Shown: positions 1-9,118, numbered from the stretch's first letter. The stretch is DNA of 64,000 bases from Sphingobium fuliginis (GCF_004152845.1 NZ_SEON01000009.1:1-64000), one strand, 5' to 3'. A program made the numbers and translations. Notes: generated by a model from the sequence alone, not told the origin.

Positions 1-53
1 ACGAACTCCCGCAGCCGCTCCCACTGATCATCCCGCAGCACTTCGCCTTCCAC
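1..53 (-). CDS. IS5-family-like transposase, N-terminal fragment cut by window edge
   Basis: On the minus strand a GTG at 53 follows a GGAGG ribosome binding site with a 5-base spacer and opens a frame that runs off the window. Its first 17 codons read like the start of IS5-group transposases common in sphingomonads (LRDDQWERLREF). The IS end probably lies near 100-125, where the sequence stops resembling leader DNA, but the terminal repeat cannot be confirmed because the other end is outside. The call rests on a very short peptide. Confidence 0.5.
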   Translation of the reverse strand, partial: MEGEVLRDDQWERLREF

Positions 54-215
54 GCCAGCCTCCAAAAGCCAGCCTTGAATCACAAATCCAAACCGTCGTG
101 AATCCCTAAAATGTCACTACTGCCTAGGGCGCGCTGCGTTGAATCGGGCCCGTTGCCGCCATAAGGCGTGCCGTGCCCCCGCGCTTGCGGGAACACGGCA
201 TCGTCCTTGGCTGAA

Positions 216-398
216 TTAACGCAACTTCGCGATGTTCAGCCCATCCTGCTTGGCGCGGGCCTTCACGGATTCCTCGCTGCGGGTCAGGGCCTTGGCGATG
301 GCTTTCAGCGCCATGCCCTTCTTCGCCAGCGTGTGGAGCTTTTGCAGCTCGTCCGCCGTCCAGGGTTGCTTGTGACGCTCGAAGCGGTCGCCGGCCAT
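216..398 (-). CDS. 60-aa helix-turn-helix (SANT/Myb-like) small protein
   Basis: A 60-residue protein with a predicted small trihelical DNA-binding fold: PWTADELQKLHTLAKKG, then AIAKALTRSEESVKARA, a spacing typical of SANT/Myb or GcrA-like helices. A strong AAGGAA site lies 5-7 bases before the ATG at 398. Such stand-alone proteins are frequent in alphaproteobacteria and are usually annotated as hypothetical. It is a single gene, separated from purA by repeats and a terminator. Its target and function are unknown; the DNA-binding role is inferred only from the helix pattern. Confidence 0.6.
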   Translation of the reverse strand: MAGDRFERHKQPWTADELQKLHTLAKKGMALKAIAKALTRSEESVKARAKQDGLNIAKLR

Positions 399-412
399 CG
401 GATTTCCTTCTA

Positions 413-515
413 GAGCAGATTCCGATCCGATTGCGTCGGCTCGACTGCTCTAAGTTTTTGTTTTGTCGCGTTTTCCGAGTCAGCAGATGATTCCATCTGC
501 TTGGAAAACGCTCTA
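413..515. repeat. Alphaproteobacterial intergenic palindromic repeat
   Basis: The segment holds nested inverted repeats: AGAGCAG/CTGCTCT around 413-451, then GCGTTTTCC paired with GGAAAACGC around a CAGCAGATG/CATCTGCT core (about 470-512). This arrangement looks like a repeat that recurs in intergenic DNA of many sphingomonads and rhizobia. It carries no coding potential. Confidence 0.6.
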
Positions 516-525
516 GGTGACCGCT

Positions 526-595
526 CCGGCCCGCTCCCCCACCTGGCCACCCATGTGATACTGCCCTTAGGTGGCCGGGTGGGGGAGCGAGCCGG
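526..595. repeat. 25-bp imperfect inverted repeat
   Basis: Bases 526-550 and 571-595 are reverse complements with two mismatches and a 20-base loop. The arms are GC-rich (core GCTCCCCCACC). It lies downstream of purA and beyond the nearer terminator hairpin, so it could be a second terminator or a mobile palindrome. Confidence 0.65.
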
Positions 596-603
596 AACCG
601 AAC

Positions 604-624
604 GGTTTCAGCCTCGCTGAAACC
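604..624 (-). terminator. Terminator hairpin after purA
   Basis: GGTTTCAGC (604-612) pairs perfectly with GCTGAAACC (616-624) across a 3-base loop, 11 bases past the purA stop codon. There is no clear U tract on the minus strand. Confidence 0.5.
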
Positions 625-634
625 GCAAAAGACG

Positions 635-1924
635 TCAATCCGCGAAGGGATCGCGGACGAGGATGGTGTCCTCGCGCTCGGGGCTGGTGGAGACGAGCGT
701 GACCGGGCAGCCGATCAATTCCTCGATCCGGCGGATATATTTGATCGCCTGCGCGGGCAGTTCGGCCCAGCTCCGGGCGCCTGCCGTCGTGTCCTGCCAG
801 CCTTCGATCGTCTCATAGACCGGTTCCGCCTTGGCCTGGTCCTGCGCATGGGCGGGCAGATAGTCGAAGCTCTGGTCCCCGATCCTGTAGCCGACGCAGA
901 TCTTCAGTTCTTCGAAACCGTCCAGCACGTCCAGCTTGGTAAGGGCGATGCCGGTGACGCCCGATACGGCGACCGACTGGCGCACCAGCACGGCGTCGAA
1001 CCAGCCGCAGCGGCGCTTGCGGCCGGTGACGGTGCCGAATTCATGGCCGCGCTCTCCCAGACGCTGGCCGACGTCATTTTCCTGCTCGGTCGGGAAAGGA
1101 CCGGAGCCGACGCGGGTGGTATAGGCCTTGACGATGCCCAGCACGAAGCCCGCGCCCGATGGGCCAAGGCCGGTGCCGCTCGCCGCCGTGCCCGCCACGG
1201 TGTTGGACGAGGTGACGAAGGGATAGGTGCCATGGTCGATGTCGAGCAGCGTGCCCTGCGCCCCTTCGAACAGGATGCGCCTGCCTTCCGCCTTCGCCTT
1301 GTTCAGCGTCAGCCAGACGGGCTTGACGAAGGGCAGGATGAAGCCGGCGATGTCGCGCAGCTCCGCCATCAGGGCGTCGCGGTCGATCGGCGCTTCGTTG
1401 AACCCGGCGCGCAGCGCGTCGTGATGCGCGGTGAGGCGGTCGAGTTGCGGGCCCAGATCGTCCAGATGGGCGAGGTCGCAGACGCGGATGGCGCGGCGGC
1501 CGACCTTGTCCTCATAGGCCGGGCCGATGCCGCGGCGGGTGGTGCCGATCTTGCCCGCGCCCGAAGCATCCTCCCGCAGGCCGTCCAGGTCGCGGTGGAA
1601 AGGCAGGATCAGCGGGCAGGTTTCCGCGATCTGGAGATTGTCGGGCGTGATCTCCACGCCCTGCCCCTTCAGCTTCGCGACCTCGTCGCGGAAGTGCCAG
1701 GGGTCCAGCACCACGCCATTGCCGATCACCGACAGCGTGCCGCGCACGATGCCGGAGGGGAGCAGGGAGAGCTTGTACACCTTCTCGCCCACGACCAGCG
1801 TGTGGCCGGCATTGTGGCCGCCCTGGAACCGGGCGACGACGTCGGCGCGTTCCGACAGCCAGTCGACGATCTTGCCCTTGCCTTCGTCGCCCCATTGGGC
1901 GCCGATCACGGTCACATTTGCCAC
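635..1924 (-). CDS. purA: Adenylosuccinate synthetase
   Basis: Cytosolic enzyme joining IMP and aspartate with GTP to give adenylosuccinate, the first committed step to AMP. The N-terminus carries the family GTP-binding loop [11 protein letters not shown], followed by QGGHNAGHT, then [14 protein letters not shown] and [16 protein letters not shown], all diagnostic of PurA. I chose the GTG at 1924 because a GGAGGA site sits 8 bases upstream and it gives 429 residues, the usual family length; a longer ATG frame to 1960 adds a non-family 12-residue leader. The gene is transcribed alone, convergent with nothing on its left, and ends at a hairpin. Confidence 0.97.
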   Translation of the reverse strand: MANVTVIGAQWGDEGKGKIVDWLSERADVVARFQGGHNAGHTLVVGEKVYKLSLLPSGIVRGTLSVIGNGVVLDPWHFRDEVAKLKGQGVEITPDNLQIAETCPLILPFHRDLDGLREDASGAGKIGTTRRGIGPAYEDKVGRRAIRVCDLAHLDDLGPQLDRLTAHHDALRAGFNEAPIDRDALMAELRDIAGFILPFVKPVWLTLNKAKAEGRRILFEGAQGTLLDIDHGTYPFVTSSNTVAGTAASGTGLGPSGAGFVLGIVKAYTTRVGSGPFPTEQENDVGQRLGERGHEFGTVTGRKRRCGWFDAVLVRQSVAVSGVTGIALTKLDVLDGFEELKICVGYRIGDQSFDYLPAHAQDQAKAEPVYETIEGWQDTTAGARSWAELPAQAIKYIRRIEELIGCPVTLVSTSPEREDTILVRDPFAD

Positions 1925-2158
1925 AGTTACAGTCCTCCGCCCGCCGCGCGGACCGGCCATGCCCTTCGACGGGACTCGGCATGCCGGTGGGATAGGGTGG
2001 ACGCCCCGGTTGATGATGGCCGTCCTGTGCGGGGCGCGCGTTAGCGGGGCATGGCGGGCGCGTCAAGGCGAAGGGGTTACACTTTGATACAGCGGGATGG
2101 CTTTACGCGGCCGGCCGGTCTGGCAAGCTTCCGCTCGGGAACGCGAAAGGGCGGCTGA

Positions 2159-3055
2159 ATGCGGCAATTGACGACGGGAGCGATGCTGGCCCTGATGCTG
2201 GTCGCATCGGGCAGCGAGGCGCAGGGCCTGCGCGAACGCTGGCGGGCGCGGATGGCGGAGGGGCAGCAGAATGCGCCGGGCGGACAGACCATGGCCTATG
2301 GCAGGGATGGCCTGCAGGTTCTGGACTATTGGCCCGCCCAATCGCAAAAGGCGCCACTGGTCGTCTTCGTGCACGGCGGCGGGTGGAAACGCGGGAGCAA
2401 GGACAATGCCACCGGAGCCGCCAAGGCCGAACATTATCATGGGCTTGGCTATGCCTTCGCCTCCGTCGACTACAGGCTGGTGCCGGACGCGACGGTGGAA
2501 CAACAGGCGCAGGACGTGGCCGACGCGCTGGCCTTCCTGCGAGCGAAGGCAATGGACCTGGGCTTCGATGCGGACCGGATCGTGCTGATGGGGCATAGCG
2601 CGGGTGCGCATCTGGCCGCATTGGTGGGGACGGACATGCGCTATTTCGCCAAGGCGGGGCTGAGGCCGGATGCCGTGCGTGGGGTGATCCTGCTGGACGG
2701 CGCGGCCTATGATGTCGGCAGGCAAATGGCGGAGGGCGGGCGTTTCATGGCGGGCACCTATGAACAGGCCTTCGGCACCGATCCGGCGCGGCAGAAGGCG
2801 CTGTCGCCGACATTGCGCGCCGGGCAACCCAATGCGCCCGGCTTCCTGATCCTGCATGTCGACCGCGCGGACGGCACGGCGCAGTCGGAGGCGCTGGCGG
2901 CGGCGCTGCGCAAGGCGGGAACGCCGGTGGAGATGACTGCGCTGGCGGGCCGGGGCCTGCGCGGGCATATGCAGATCAACCGGGCGATGGGCGATCCCGG
3001 TTATCCCGGAACCGCCATCGTCGACCAATATCTGAGCCGCCGCTTCGGTCAGTAA
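2159..3055 (+). CDS. Exported alpha/beta hydrolase (BD-FAE-like esterase)
   Basis: A 298-residue alpha/beta hydrolase. Residues 1-21 form a signal peptide ending near SGSEA-QG, so the product is probably periplasmic. The oxyanion motif HGGGW follows at about residue 73 and the nucleophile elbow GHSAGAH at about 144; an Asp (HVDRAD) and a His near the end (RGHM) complete a plausible triad. This pattern matches carboxylesterases of the BD-FAE group acting on small esters. It stands alone, is convergent with hisZ, and its stop overlaps the hisZ 3' end by 7 bases. The natural substrate cannot be inferred. Confidence 0.8.
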   Translation: MRQLTTGAMLALMLVASGSEAQGLRERWRARMAEGQQNAPGGQTMAYGRDGLQVLDYWPAQSQKAPLVVFVHGGGWKRGSKDNATGAAKAEHYHGLGYAFASVDYRLVPDATVEQQAQDVADALAFLRAKAMDLGFDADRIVLMGHSAGAHLAALVGTDMRYFAKAGLRPDAVRGVILLDGAAYDVGRQMAEGGRFMAGTYEQAFGTDPARQKALSPTLRAGQPNAPGFLILHVDRADGTAQSEALAAALRKAGTPVEMTALAGRGLRGHMQINRAMGDPGYPGTAIVDQYLSRRFGQ

Positions 3056-4179
3056 GGCCGGGGTTCTGCGCCGTCGAGCCAGTGGGAGCAGCGCAGCGTT
3101 TCGCCATTCTCCTCCCCTGTCAGCGCGGCGATGGTCTGCCAGCCTTCGGCGCGCAACTGCGCCGCGCGCGCGGCGTCATGGTGCAGCGGCAGGAACAGGC
3201 GCTTGGGGGATTGGCCGCCGAAGCCGGCATCGATCAACGGATCGGGATAGAGGGAGAAGCCCATGGCCGGTTCCTCCGACCCGTCGGCGCGGATGATCGC
3301 ATAGCTGCCGCCCCGGCCGATCTCTCCGGTGAAGCCGTCCGCGAAGATCGAGAAGCCGAACCAGTTCTGATATTCGAAGCCATGCCGCTCGGTGGGATCG
3401 AGCGTCAGGGTGATGTCCCAGCCGATGGGCCTGGCAATGGCGCGCAGGCCGGCGATCCGGCTGTCGATGGCGCCGCCCAGTTCCGCGTTGAGCGCTTCCA
3501 GACGCTCCATCGCCGCGTGGAAGGGGCCGGTGCCCTCTATCAGCGGCAGATAGGCGGCGGCGGCCGGGCTGATCGCCGCGAGCGCGCCCGCATCCTTGGC
3601 GTCCAGCTCGGCGCGGACGGCTTCTATCTCTTCCGGGGCGAGAGGCAGCGGACCGGCGGCCAGCGTGTCGATCAGGTCCGGCAAGGTGAAGTCGATGGTG
3701 ATGCCGGTGACGCCCGCCGCCTGCAGCGCTTCGATGGCGACGTTCACGATCTCCACGGCCGCGGCGACGCTGTCGCTGCCGATGAGTTCGGCGCCGACCT
3801 GGAAGCGCTCCCGTTCCGGCCGAAGCTGATTCGCGCGCAGGCGGATCACCGGCCCGGCATAGGACAGGCGCAGCGGACGCGGTGCGGCAGCCAGCCGGGT
3901 GGCGGCGATGCGGCCCACCTGCGCGGTCATGTCCGGACGCAGCGCCAGGCTGCGCTGGGATACGGGATCGATGGCGCGGACAAGATCCTGCGCCTTCATC
4001 GATTTCAGGCGGCCGACCAGCGAATCCTCGAACTCCGCGATCGGCGGCATCACCCGCTCATAGCCATGGGCGGCGACGGTATCGAGCACGCGGCGCGCAA
4101 GACGCGCGGAAGCCTCTGCCTGCGGCGGCAGGCGGTCGGAAAGTCCTTCGGGAAGAAGGCCGGGCGGGATCGTGGTCAT
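3049..4179 (-). CDS. hisZ: ATP phosphoribosyltransferase regulatory subunit
   Basis: HisZ is a catalytically inactive paralogue of histidyl-tRNA synthetase that forms a complex with short HisG and confers histidine feedback control. The 376-residue protein shows class II synthetase-like segments: an N-terminal ERVMPP and LRPDMTAQVGR motif-2-like region, and RPERERFQVGAELIG. The anticodon-binding domain of true HisS is absent, which fits HisZ. It lies between purA and serA, a standard sphingomonad order; hisG is not in the window. The ATG at 4179 is the only sensible start. Confidence 0.92.
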   Translation of the reverse strand: MTTIPPGLLPEGLSDRLPPQAEASARLARRVLDTVAAHGYERVMPPIAEFEDSLVGRLKSMKAQDLVRAIDPVSQRSLALRPDMTAQVGRIAATRLAAAPRPLRLSYAGPVIRLRANQLRPERERFQVGAELIGSDSVAAAVEIVNVAIEALQAAGVTGITIDFTLPDLIDTLAAGPLPLAPEEIEAVRAELDAKDAGALAAISPAAAAYLPLIEGTGPFHAAMERLEALNAELGGAIDSRIAGLRAIARPIGWDITLTLDPTERHGFEYQNWFGFSIFADGFTGEIGRGGSYAIIRADGSEEPAMGFSLYPDPLIDAGFGGQSPKRLFLPLHHDAARAAQLRAEGWQTIAALTGEENGETLRCSHWLDGAEPRPY

Positions 4180-4214
4180 GGGCTGGCCTTTAGCGGATTA
4201 TGCGCGCAAGGCCA

Positions 4215-4280
4215 GCCCGAACCATATCAGGCCCGAACCGTGCCAGGCCCGAACCGGTGTCAGGCCCGAACCGGTGTCAG
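4215..4280. repeat. Four-copy 16-17 bp tandem repeat overlapping the serA stop
   Basis: Units GCCCGAACC-(N)-CAG occur at 4215-4230, 4231-4246, 4247-4263 and 4264-4280; the last two copies are identical. The array fills the gap between hisZ and serA, and its last unit contains the serA stop codon (4277-4279). Confidence 0.85.
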
Positions 4281-5857
4281 GCGAAGCGGAGGAGCTTCAC
4301 CGTCTTGACGCCTGCCAGCTTGCAGATGTCGTTGAGGACGGTTTCATTGACCACGCCGTCGACCGACAGCAGCAGCACGGCTTCACCGCCCTGGTTGCGG
4401 CGGCCAAGGTGGAAGGTGCCGATGTTGACGTTCGCCTCGCCCAGAGTGGAGCCCAGGCGGCCGATGAAGCCCGGCGCGTCCTGGTTGACGATGTAGAGCA
4501 TGTGCCCCGCAAGATCCGCCTCGACCTTGATCCCGAACAGTTCGACCAGGCGCGCCTGCGCATTGCCGAACAGCGTGCCGGCGACGGATTTGTCGCCGCC
4601 TTCGGTCTTCACGGTCACGCGCACCAGCGTCTGATAGTCGCCCTCACGGTCATGGCGCACTTCGCGCACGTCGAGGCCGCGTTCCTTCGCCAGGAAGGGC
4701 GCGTTGACCATGTTCACCGTGTCCGAATAGACGCGCATCAGCCCGGCCAGCACCGCGGCCGTGATCGGCTTCTGGTTGAGTTCGGCGGCATGGCCCTCGA
4801 CCTCGACCGAGACGCTCTGGATGCGGTCGCCCTCAAGCTGGCCCACAAGGCTGCCCAGTTCTTCAGCCAGCGCCATATAGGGCTTGAGCTTCGGCGCTTC
4901 CTCCGCCGACAGGCTGGGCACGTTCAGCGCATTGGTGATGCCGCCGTCGAGCAGATAGTCGCTGAGCTGTTCCGCCACCTGGAGCGCGACATTGACCTGC
5001 GCTTCGTCGGTCGACGCGCCCAGATGCGGGGTGCAGATGAAGTTCGGCGTGCCGAACAGCGGCGATTCCTTCGCCGGCTCGGTCACGAACACGTCGAGCG
5101 CGGCGCCAGCGACATGGCCCGAATCCAGCGCTTCCTTGAGCGCGGCTTCGTCGATCAGGCCGCCGCGCGCGCAGTTGATGATGCGCACGCCCTTCTTCGT
5201 CTTGGCCAGATTTTCCTTGCTCAGGATGTTGCGGGTCTGGTCGGTCAGCGGCGTGTGCAGGGTAATGAAGTCCGCCTTCGCCAGCAGCGTGTCCAGATCG
5301 GCCTTTTCCACGCCCATCTCGACGGCGCGTTCCGGGGTCAGGAAGGGGTCGAAGGCGACGACCTTCATCTTGAGGCCCAGGGCGCGGCTGGCGACGATGG
5401 AGCCGATATTGCCCGCGCCGATCAGGCCCAGCGTCTTGCCGGTGACTTCCACGCCCATAAAGCCGTTCTTCGGCCACAGGCCCTGCTGCGTCTGGGCATT
5501 GGCTTCGGGCAACTGGCGGGCCAGTGCGAACATCAGCGCGATGGCGTGTTCGGCGGTGGTAATGGAATTGCCGAACGGCGTGTTCATGACGATCACGCCC
5601 TTGGACGAGGCGGCCGGGATGTCGACATTGTCGACGCCGATGCCGGCGCGGCCGATGACCTTCAGATTGGTGGCGTGGTCGAGAATGTCCTTCGTCACCT
5701 TGGTCGAGCTGCGGATGGCGAGGCCGTCATATTGGCCTATGATCGCCTTCAGCTCGTCCGGGGTCTTACCGGTGATTTCGTCGACTTCCACGCCGCGCTC
5801 CCGGAAGATCGCGGCGGCGCGGGGGTCCATCTTGTCGCTGATGAGTACCTTGGGCAT
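4277..5857 (-). CDS. serA: D-3-phosphoglycerate dehydrogenase
   Basis: First enzyme of serine synthesis, oxidising 3-phosphoglycerate with NAD. The 526-residue length matches the long three-domain SerA: a catalytic/NAD domain with the Rossmann motif GLIGAGNIGS, the INCARGGLIDE segment and the H-L-G-A-S-T-D-E active-site His region; then an intervening domain; then a C-terminal ACT domain (VNIGTFHLGRR) that binds serine in family members. The ATG at 5857 has an AGGAAA site just upstream; the longer frame reads through a palindromic repeat. serC lies immediately upstream on the same strand, separated by that repeat, so the two likely form one serine operon (serC-serA). Confidence 0.96.
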   Translation of the reverse strand: MPKVLISDKMDPRAAAIFRERGVEVDEITGKTPDELKAIIGQYDGLAIRSSTKVTKDILDHATNLKVIGRAGIGVDNVDIPAASSKGVIVMNTPFGNSITTAEHAIALMFALARQLPEANAQTQQGLWPKNGFMGVEVTGKTLGLIGAGNIGSIVASRALGLKMKVVAFDPFLTPERAVEMGVEKADLDTLLAKADFITLHTPLTDQTRNILSKENLAKTKKGVRIINCARGGLIDEAALKEALDSGHVAGAALDVFVTEPAKESPLFGTPNFICTPHLGASTDEAQVNVALQVAEQLSDYLLDGGITNALNVPSLSAEEAPKLKPYMALAEELGSLVGQLEGDRIQSVSVEVEGHAAELNQKPITAAVLAGLMRVYSDTVNMVNAPFLAKERGLDVREVRHDREGDYQTLVRVTVKTEGGDKSVAGTLFGNAQARLVELFGIKVEADLAGHMLYIVNQDAPGFIGRLGSTLGEANVNIGTFHLGRRNQGGEAVLLLSVDGVVNETVLNDICKLAGVKTVKLLRFA

Positions 5858-5878
5858 CTGTGTTTCCTTTGGAAATAT

Positions 5879-5976
5879 GCCCGTCATCCCCGCGGAAGCG
5901 GGGACCCATCTCCCATAAGAAGCCTCAAGCGGGACGTTCAGGAGATGGGTTCCCGCCTTGCGCGGGAATGACGGCT
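5879..5976. repeat. REP-like palindromic pair between serC and serA
   Basis: GTCATCCCCGCG..GCGGGGA..CCCATCTCC near 5882-5912 recurs in inverted form at 5941-5974 (GGAGATGGG..CCCGCCTTGCGCGGGAATGACGG). A related copy lies at 13984-14017. The transcript between serC and serA could form a long hairpin here. Confidence 0.75.
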
Positions 5977-5987
5977 TCAAATAGAGA

Positions 5988-7160
5988 TCAAGCAGCCTTG
6001 ACGGTGGCGTAGGCCCAGTCGAGCCAAGGCCCCAGCGCTTCGATGTCGGCGGTCTCGACCGTCGCGCCGCACCAGATGCGCAGGCCCGCCGGGGCGTCGC
6101 GATAGCCCGCGACGTCGTAGGCGGCGCCTTCCTTCTCCAGCAGGGCCGCGAAGCTCTTGATGAAGGCTTCGTCGGCGCCCTCGACGGTCAGGCAGACGCT
6201 GGTGGTCGAGCGGGAGGCGGGATCGGCGGCGAGATGGCCAAGCCAGTCGCGTTCCTCGACGATCCTGTTCAGCGCCGCCGCATTGGCGTTGCTGCGCGCG
6301 ATCAGCCCCGTGAGGCCGCCGATCGACTTGCCCCATTCCAGCGCGAAGATCGCATCCTCGACCGCCAGCATGGAGGGGGTGTTGATCGTCTCGCCCTTGA
6401 ACACGCCCTCGGCCAGCTTGCCCTTCGAGACCAGGCGGAACACCTTCGGCAGCGGCCAGGCGGGGGTGTGGGTTTCCAGGCGCTCGACCGCGCGGGGACC
6501 GAGGATCAGCACGCCATGGCCGCCCTCGCCGCCCAGCACCTTCTGCCAGGAGAAGGTGGCGACGTCGATCTTGGTCCAGTCGATCTCATAGGCGAAGACC
6601 GCGCTGGTGGCGTCGGCGAAGGTCAGGCCTTCGCGGTCGGCCGGAATCCAGTCGGCGTTCGGCACGCGCACGCCGGAGGTGGTGCCGTTCCAGGTGAACA
6701 GCACGTCATGGGCGAAGTTCACACCGTTCAGGTCGGGCAATTGGCCATAGTCGGCGCGGATGATCGTCGGATCGAGCTTGAGCTGCTTGGCGGCGTCCGT
6801 CACCCAGCCCTCGCCGAAGCTTTCCCAGGCCAGCGTCGTCACCGGACGGGCGCCCAGCATCGTCCACATCGCCATTTCGAAGGCGCCGGTGTCGGAACCC
6901 GGCACGATGCCGATGCGGTGGGTTTCGGGCAGGTTCAGCAGCTCGCGCATCAGGTCGATGCAATAAGCGAGGCGGGTCTTGCCGATCTTGGCGCGGTGCG
7001 AGCGGCCGAGGGAGTCGGCGCTCAGCTTGTCGGCGCTCCAGCCCGGAGGCTTGGCGCAGGGACCGGAAGAGAAATAGGGGCGCTCGGGTTTCTTGGCCGG
7101 ACGGTTGGCGGGCTTTTCAGCAGGCGCAAGGGTGGCGTCAACGGCAGTCAGGTCAGTCAT
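5988..7160 (-). CDS. serC: Phosphoserine aminotransferase
   Basis: PLP enzyme converting 3-phosphohydroxypyruvate and glutamate to phosphoserine (second step of serine synthesis). The 390-residue protein has the alphaproteobacterial long SerC form: PYFSSGPCAKPPGW near the N-terminus, FTWNGTTSGVR, FAYEIDWTKID and the PLP-lysine segment FSWQKVLGGEGGHG. I chose the ATG at 7160, preceded by AAGGAGAC; the upstream extension is leader DNA. It is the first gene of a serC-serA unit and has a structured leader. Confidence 0.95.
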   Translation of the reverse strand: MTDLTAVDATLAPAEKPANRPAKKPERPYFSSGPCAKPPGWSADKLSADSLGRSHRAKIGKTRLAYCIDLMRELLNLPETHRIGIVPGSDTGAFEMAMWTMLGARPVTTLAWESFGEGWVTDAAKQLKLDPTIIRADYGQLPDLNGVNFAHDVLFTWNGTTSGVRVPNADWIPADREGLTFADATSAVFAYEIDWTKIDVATFSWQKVLGGEGGHGVLILGPRAVERLETHTPAWPLPKVFRLVSKGKLAEGVFKGETINTPSMLAVEDAIFALEWGKSIGGLTGLIARSNANAAALNRIVEERDWLGHLAADPASRSTTSVCLTVEGADEAFIKSFAALLEKEGAAYDVAGYRDAPAGLRIWCGATVETADIEALGPWLDWAYATVKAA

Positions 7161-7250
7161 GTAATGCGTCTCCTTACAGAGAGCACGCGCGGCGTTGGGA
7201 CCGCGTGGCCCGCTGGCCGCCCTAAAGTCTCCGGCCAAAGAGTCAAGTTG
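7161..7250 (-). promoter_or_regulatory. serC leader, possible serC-type structured RNA and promoter
   Basis: Read on the minus strand, TTGACT (about 7228) with a weak TTTAGG about 17 bases on resembles a promoter. Between it and the ribosome binding site, GGGCC-ACGC-GGTCCC and the overlapping CACGCG/CGCGTG can form alternative hairpins. Alphaproteobacterial serC genes are known to carry a conserved leader RNA (the serC motif); I infer that this could be one but could not align it. Confidence 0.4.
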
Positions 7251-7321
7251 AATGTCTGGACGCGATGAACCGAGCATGCCGTTAACCCTTGGGCCAGCCG
7301 GACGTGGTAAATGGTCCCGTC

Positions 7322-8017
7322 ATGATCGAGCGGGTTAGGGGGAAAGCGATTTTTCGCGGCCTGGCGCTGGCGGCCGCAGCGGCTGCCGCGCTGACGCTGG
7401 CAGGCTGCGGCGGCGACCTCGTCCCGCGCGGCCGGGTGGAACGCCCGGCAAGGCCCGCGAAGACCGCCCGGCCGGCCGCCCCGCCGCCCATGGAAGTGCG
7501 GCAGTGCATGGCGAAGCTGCAATCGCAATCCGTCCTCTTCACGCCCCTTCCAGACCAGAATTTCGGCGGCGGGTGCAGCGCCTATGGCAGCGTCAAGCTG
7601 CTCGACATCGGCGTGCCCGCGACCAATCTAGGGGCGATGACCTGCAATCTGGCGGCCAATTTCGCGGCCTGGGCCCGCTTCGGCGTGCAGCCTGCCGCCC
7701 GGTTGATCCTGGGGGCGGAGGTAGAGAAGATCGAGACGTTCGGCACCTATAATTGCCGGCCGATCGCGGGCAGCGGCAAGCTGAGCGAACATGCCCACAG
7801 CAATGCGGTCGACGTGTCGGGATTCGTGCTGAGCGACGGGCGGCGCATCACCATCCAGAACGACTGGAACGGCGACCGGCGCGTCCGCCAGTTTCTGGAG
7901 ATCATCCACGCCAGCGCCTGCAAGCGGTTCCGCACGGTGCTGAGCCCCGATTACAACGCCGCCCATCACGACCATTTTCACTTCGACATGGGCGGCCGCG
8001 GCGGCTTTTGCCGCTAA
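7322..8017 (+). CDS. Extensin-like C-terminal domain lipoprotein
   Basis: A 231-residue protein beginning with a lipoprotein signal peptide whose lipobox is LAGC (about residue 26-29), so it should be anchored in the envelope. The remainder matches the bacterial extensin-like C-terminal family: conserved cysteines (CMAKL, GGGCSAYGS, MTCNLA, TYNCRP, ACKRF, GFCR), the LSEHAHSNAVDVSGF segment and a terminal YNAAHHDHFHFD motif. The His/Asp arrangement (H-S-N-A-x-D, H-x-D-H-F-H) resembles metal-dependent peptidases of the LAS type, suggesting a cell-wall role. Start chosen at the ATG at 7322. Divergent from serC, sharing its upstream region. Confidence 0.85.
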   Translation: MIERVRGKAIFRGLALAAAAAAALTLAGCGGDLVPRGRVERPARPAKTARPAAPPPMEVRQCMAKLQSQSVLFTPLPDQNFGGGCSAYGSVKLLDIGVPATNLGAMTCNLAANFAAWARFGVQPAARLILGAEVEKIETFGTYNCRPIAGSGKLSEHAHSNAVDVSGFVLSDGRRITIQNDWNGDRRVRQFLEIIHASACKRFRTVLSPDYNAAHHDHFHFDMGGRGGFCR

Positions 8018-8136
8018 GCGGAAACGGGAACGCGGCGGCTTTTGCCGCTGGGCGGGCGGAAGAAGCGGGCCGAACTTAACGGCATTTAATCTTAACCGCC
8101 TTGGCTTTGCCGCCTTGGCCGCCTACCTTGGTGAAA

Positions 8137-9015
8137 ATGACCAGAAAAGAAATCGAAGAACGCAAATTCCGCCCCGCCCGTCAGGAAGCCGCCGACGCCC
8201 GCAAGGGGGTGGAAACACCGCAGACCAGCAGCGCTGCCTACCGCCTGGCCTTTCAGGACACCGAATTCCTGCTGCGGGAGGATTTGCGGCCGGTGCGGTT
8301 CCAGCTGGAATTGCTGAAACCCCAATTGCTGATGGACGAGGCGAAGATCGAATCGACCTTCGTCTTCTACGGATCGGCGCGCATTCCCGAACCGGAGCAG
8401 GCGCAGGCGCGCATCGACGCCGCGACCACGCCCGAACAGCGGCGGATCGCGGAAAATCTGGGCAAAAAGGCGCGCTATTATGACGAGGCGCGCAAGCTGG
8501 CCCGGATCGCGGCGCAATATCCGGTGAACGAGGCGGGATGCCGCCATTTCGTCGTCTGCTCGGGCGGCGGCCCCTCGATCATGGAGGCGGCCAATCGCGG
8601 CGCCGACGATGTGGGCGCCGCCACCATCGGCATGAACATCGTGCTGCCCCATGAACAGGCGCCCAACCGCTTCGTCACGCCGGAGCTGAGCTTCCAGTTC
8701 CACTATTTCGCGCTGCGCAAGATGCATTTCCTGCTGCGGGCGCGGGCGCTGGCGGTGTTCCCCGGCGGCTTCGGCACGTTCGACGAGATGTTCGAACTGC
8801 TGACGCTGATCCAGACCGGCAAGATGAAACCGATCCCGATCCTGCTGTTCGGGCGCCAATTCTGGACGCGCGTGGTGGATTTCGAGGCGCTGGCGGACGA
8901 AGGCGTGATCTCTCCGTCGGACCTCAACCTGCTGACCTGGGTGGAAACGGCCGAGGAAGCGTGGAAAGCGGTGCAGAGCTTTTACCAGGATTCGGAAGCG
9001 CCGGGCTGCGGGTGA
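8137..9015 (+). CDS. LOG family / TIGR00730-type Rossmann protein
   Basis: A 292-residue member of the lysine-decarboxylase-like (LOG) family, whose characterised members are nucleoside 5'-monophosphate phosphoribohydrolases. Key motifs are present: GGGPSIMEAANRGA and PGGFGTFDEMFE, which form the nucleotide and phosphate-binding sites. The N-terminus is about 90 residues longer than in the smallest cytokinin-activating enzymes, typical of the larger proteobacterial subgroup. The ATG at 8137 is preferred over a TTG at 8101. Next genes downstream (nucleotidase, dapD) are on the same strand, about 100 bases away. Confidence 0.85.
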   Translation: MTRKEIEERKFRPARQEAADARKGVETPQTSSAAYRLAFQDTEFLLREDLRPVRFQLELLKPQLLMDEAKIESTFVFYGSARIPEPEQAQARIDAATTPEQRRIAENLGKKARYYDEARKLARIAAQYPVNEAGCRHFVVCSGGGPSIMEAANRGADDVGAATIGMNIVLPHEQAPNRFVTPELSFQFHYFALRKMHFLLRARALAVFPGGFGTFDEMFELLTLIQTGKMKPIPILLFGRQFWTRVVDFEALADEGVISPSDLNLLTWVETAEEAWKAVQSFYQDSEAPGCG

Positions 9016-9118
9016 TGCGCGTCGCGCTCCTGCGCGCGCAGGAGCGTGGTCGGGATTGGCTGTCGGGAAGTAGGCCATGGCCCTTGCCCTGCCCGCCGCA
9101 CGGGACTAGGGCCCGGCC

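Noticed and set aside
848..2044. 398-aa plus-strand ORF opposite purA
   Set aside because: Shadow of purA in a high-GC genome; purA has all family motifs.
4172..5971. 599-aa plus-strand ORF opposite serA
   Set aside because: Shadow frame of serA; Arg/Gln/His-rich composition typical of antisense GC-rich reading.
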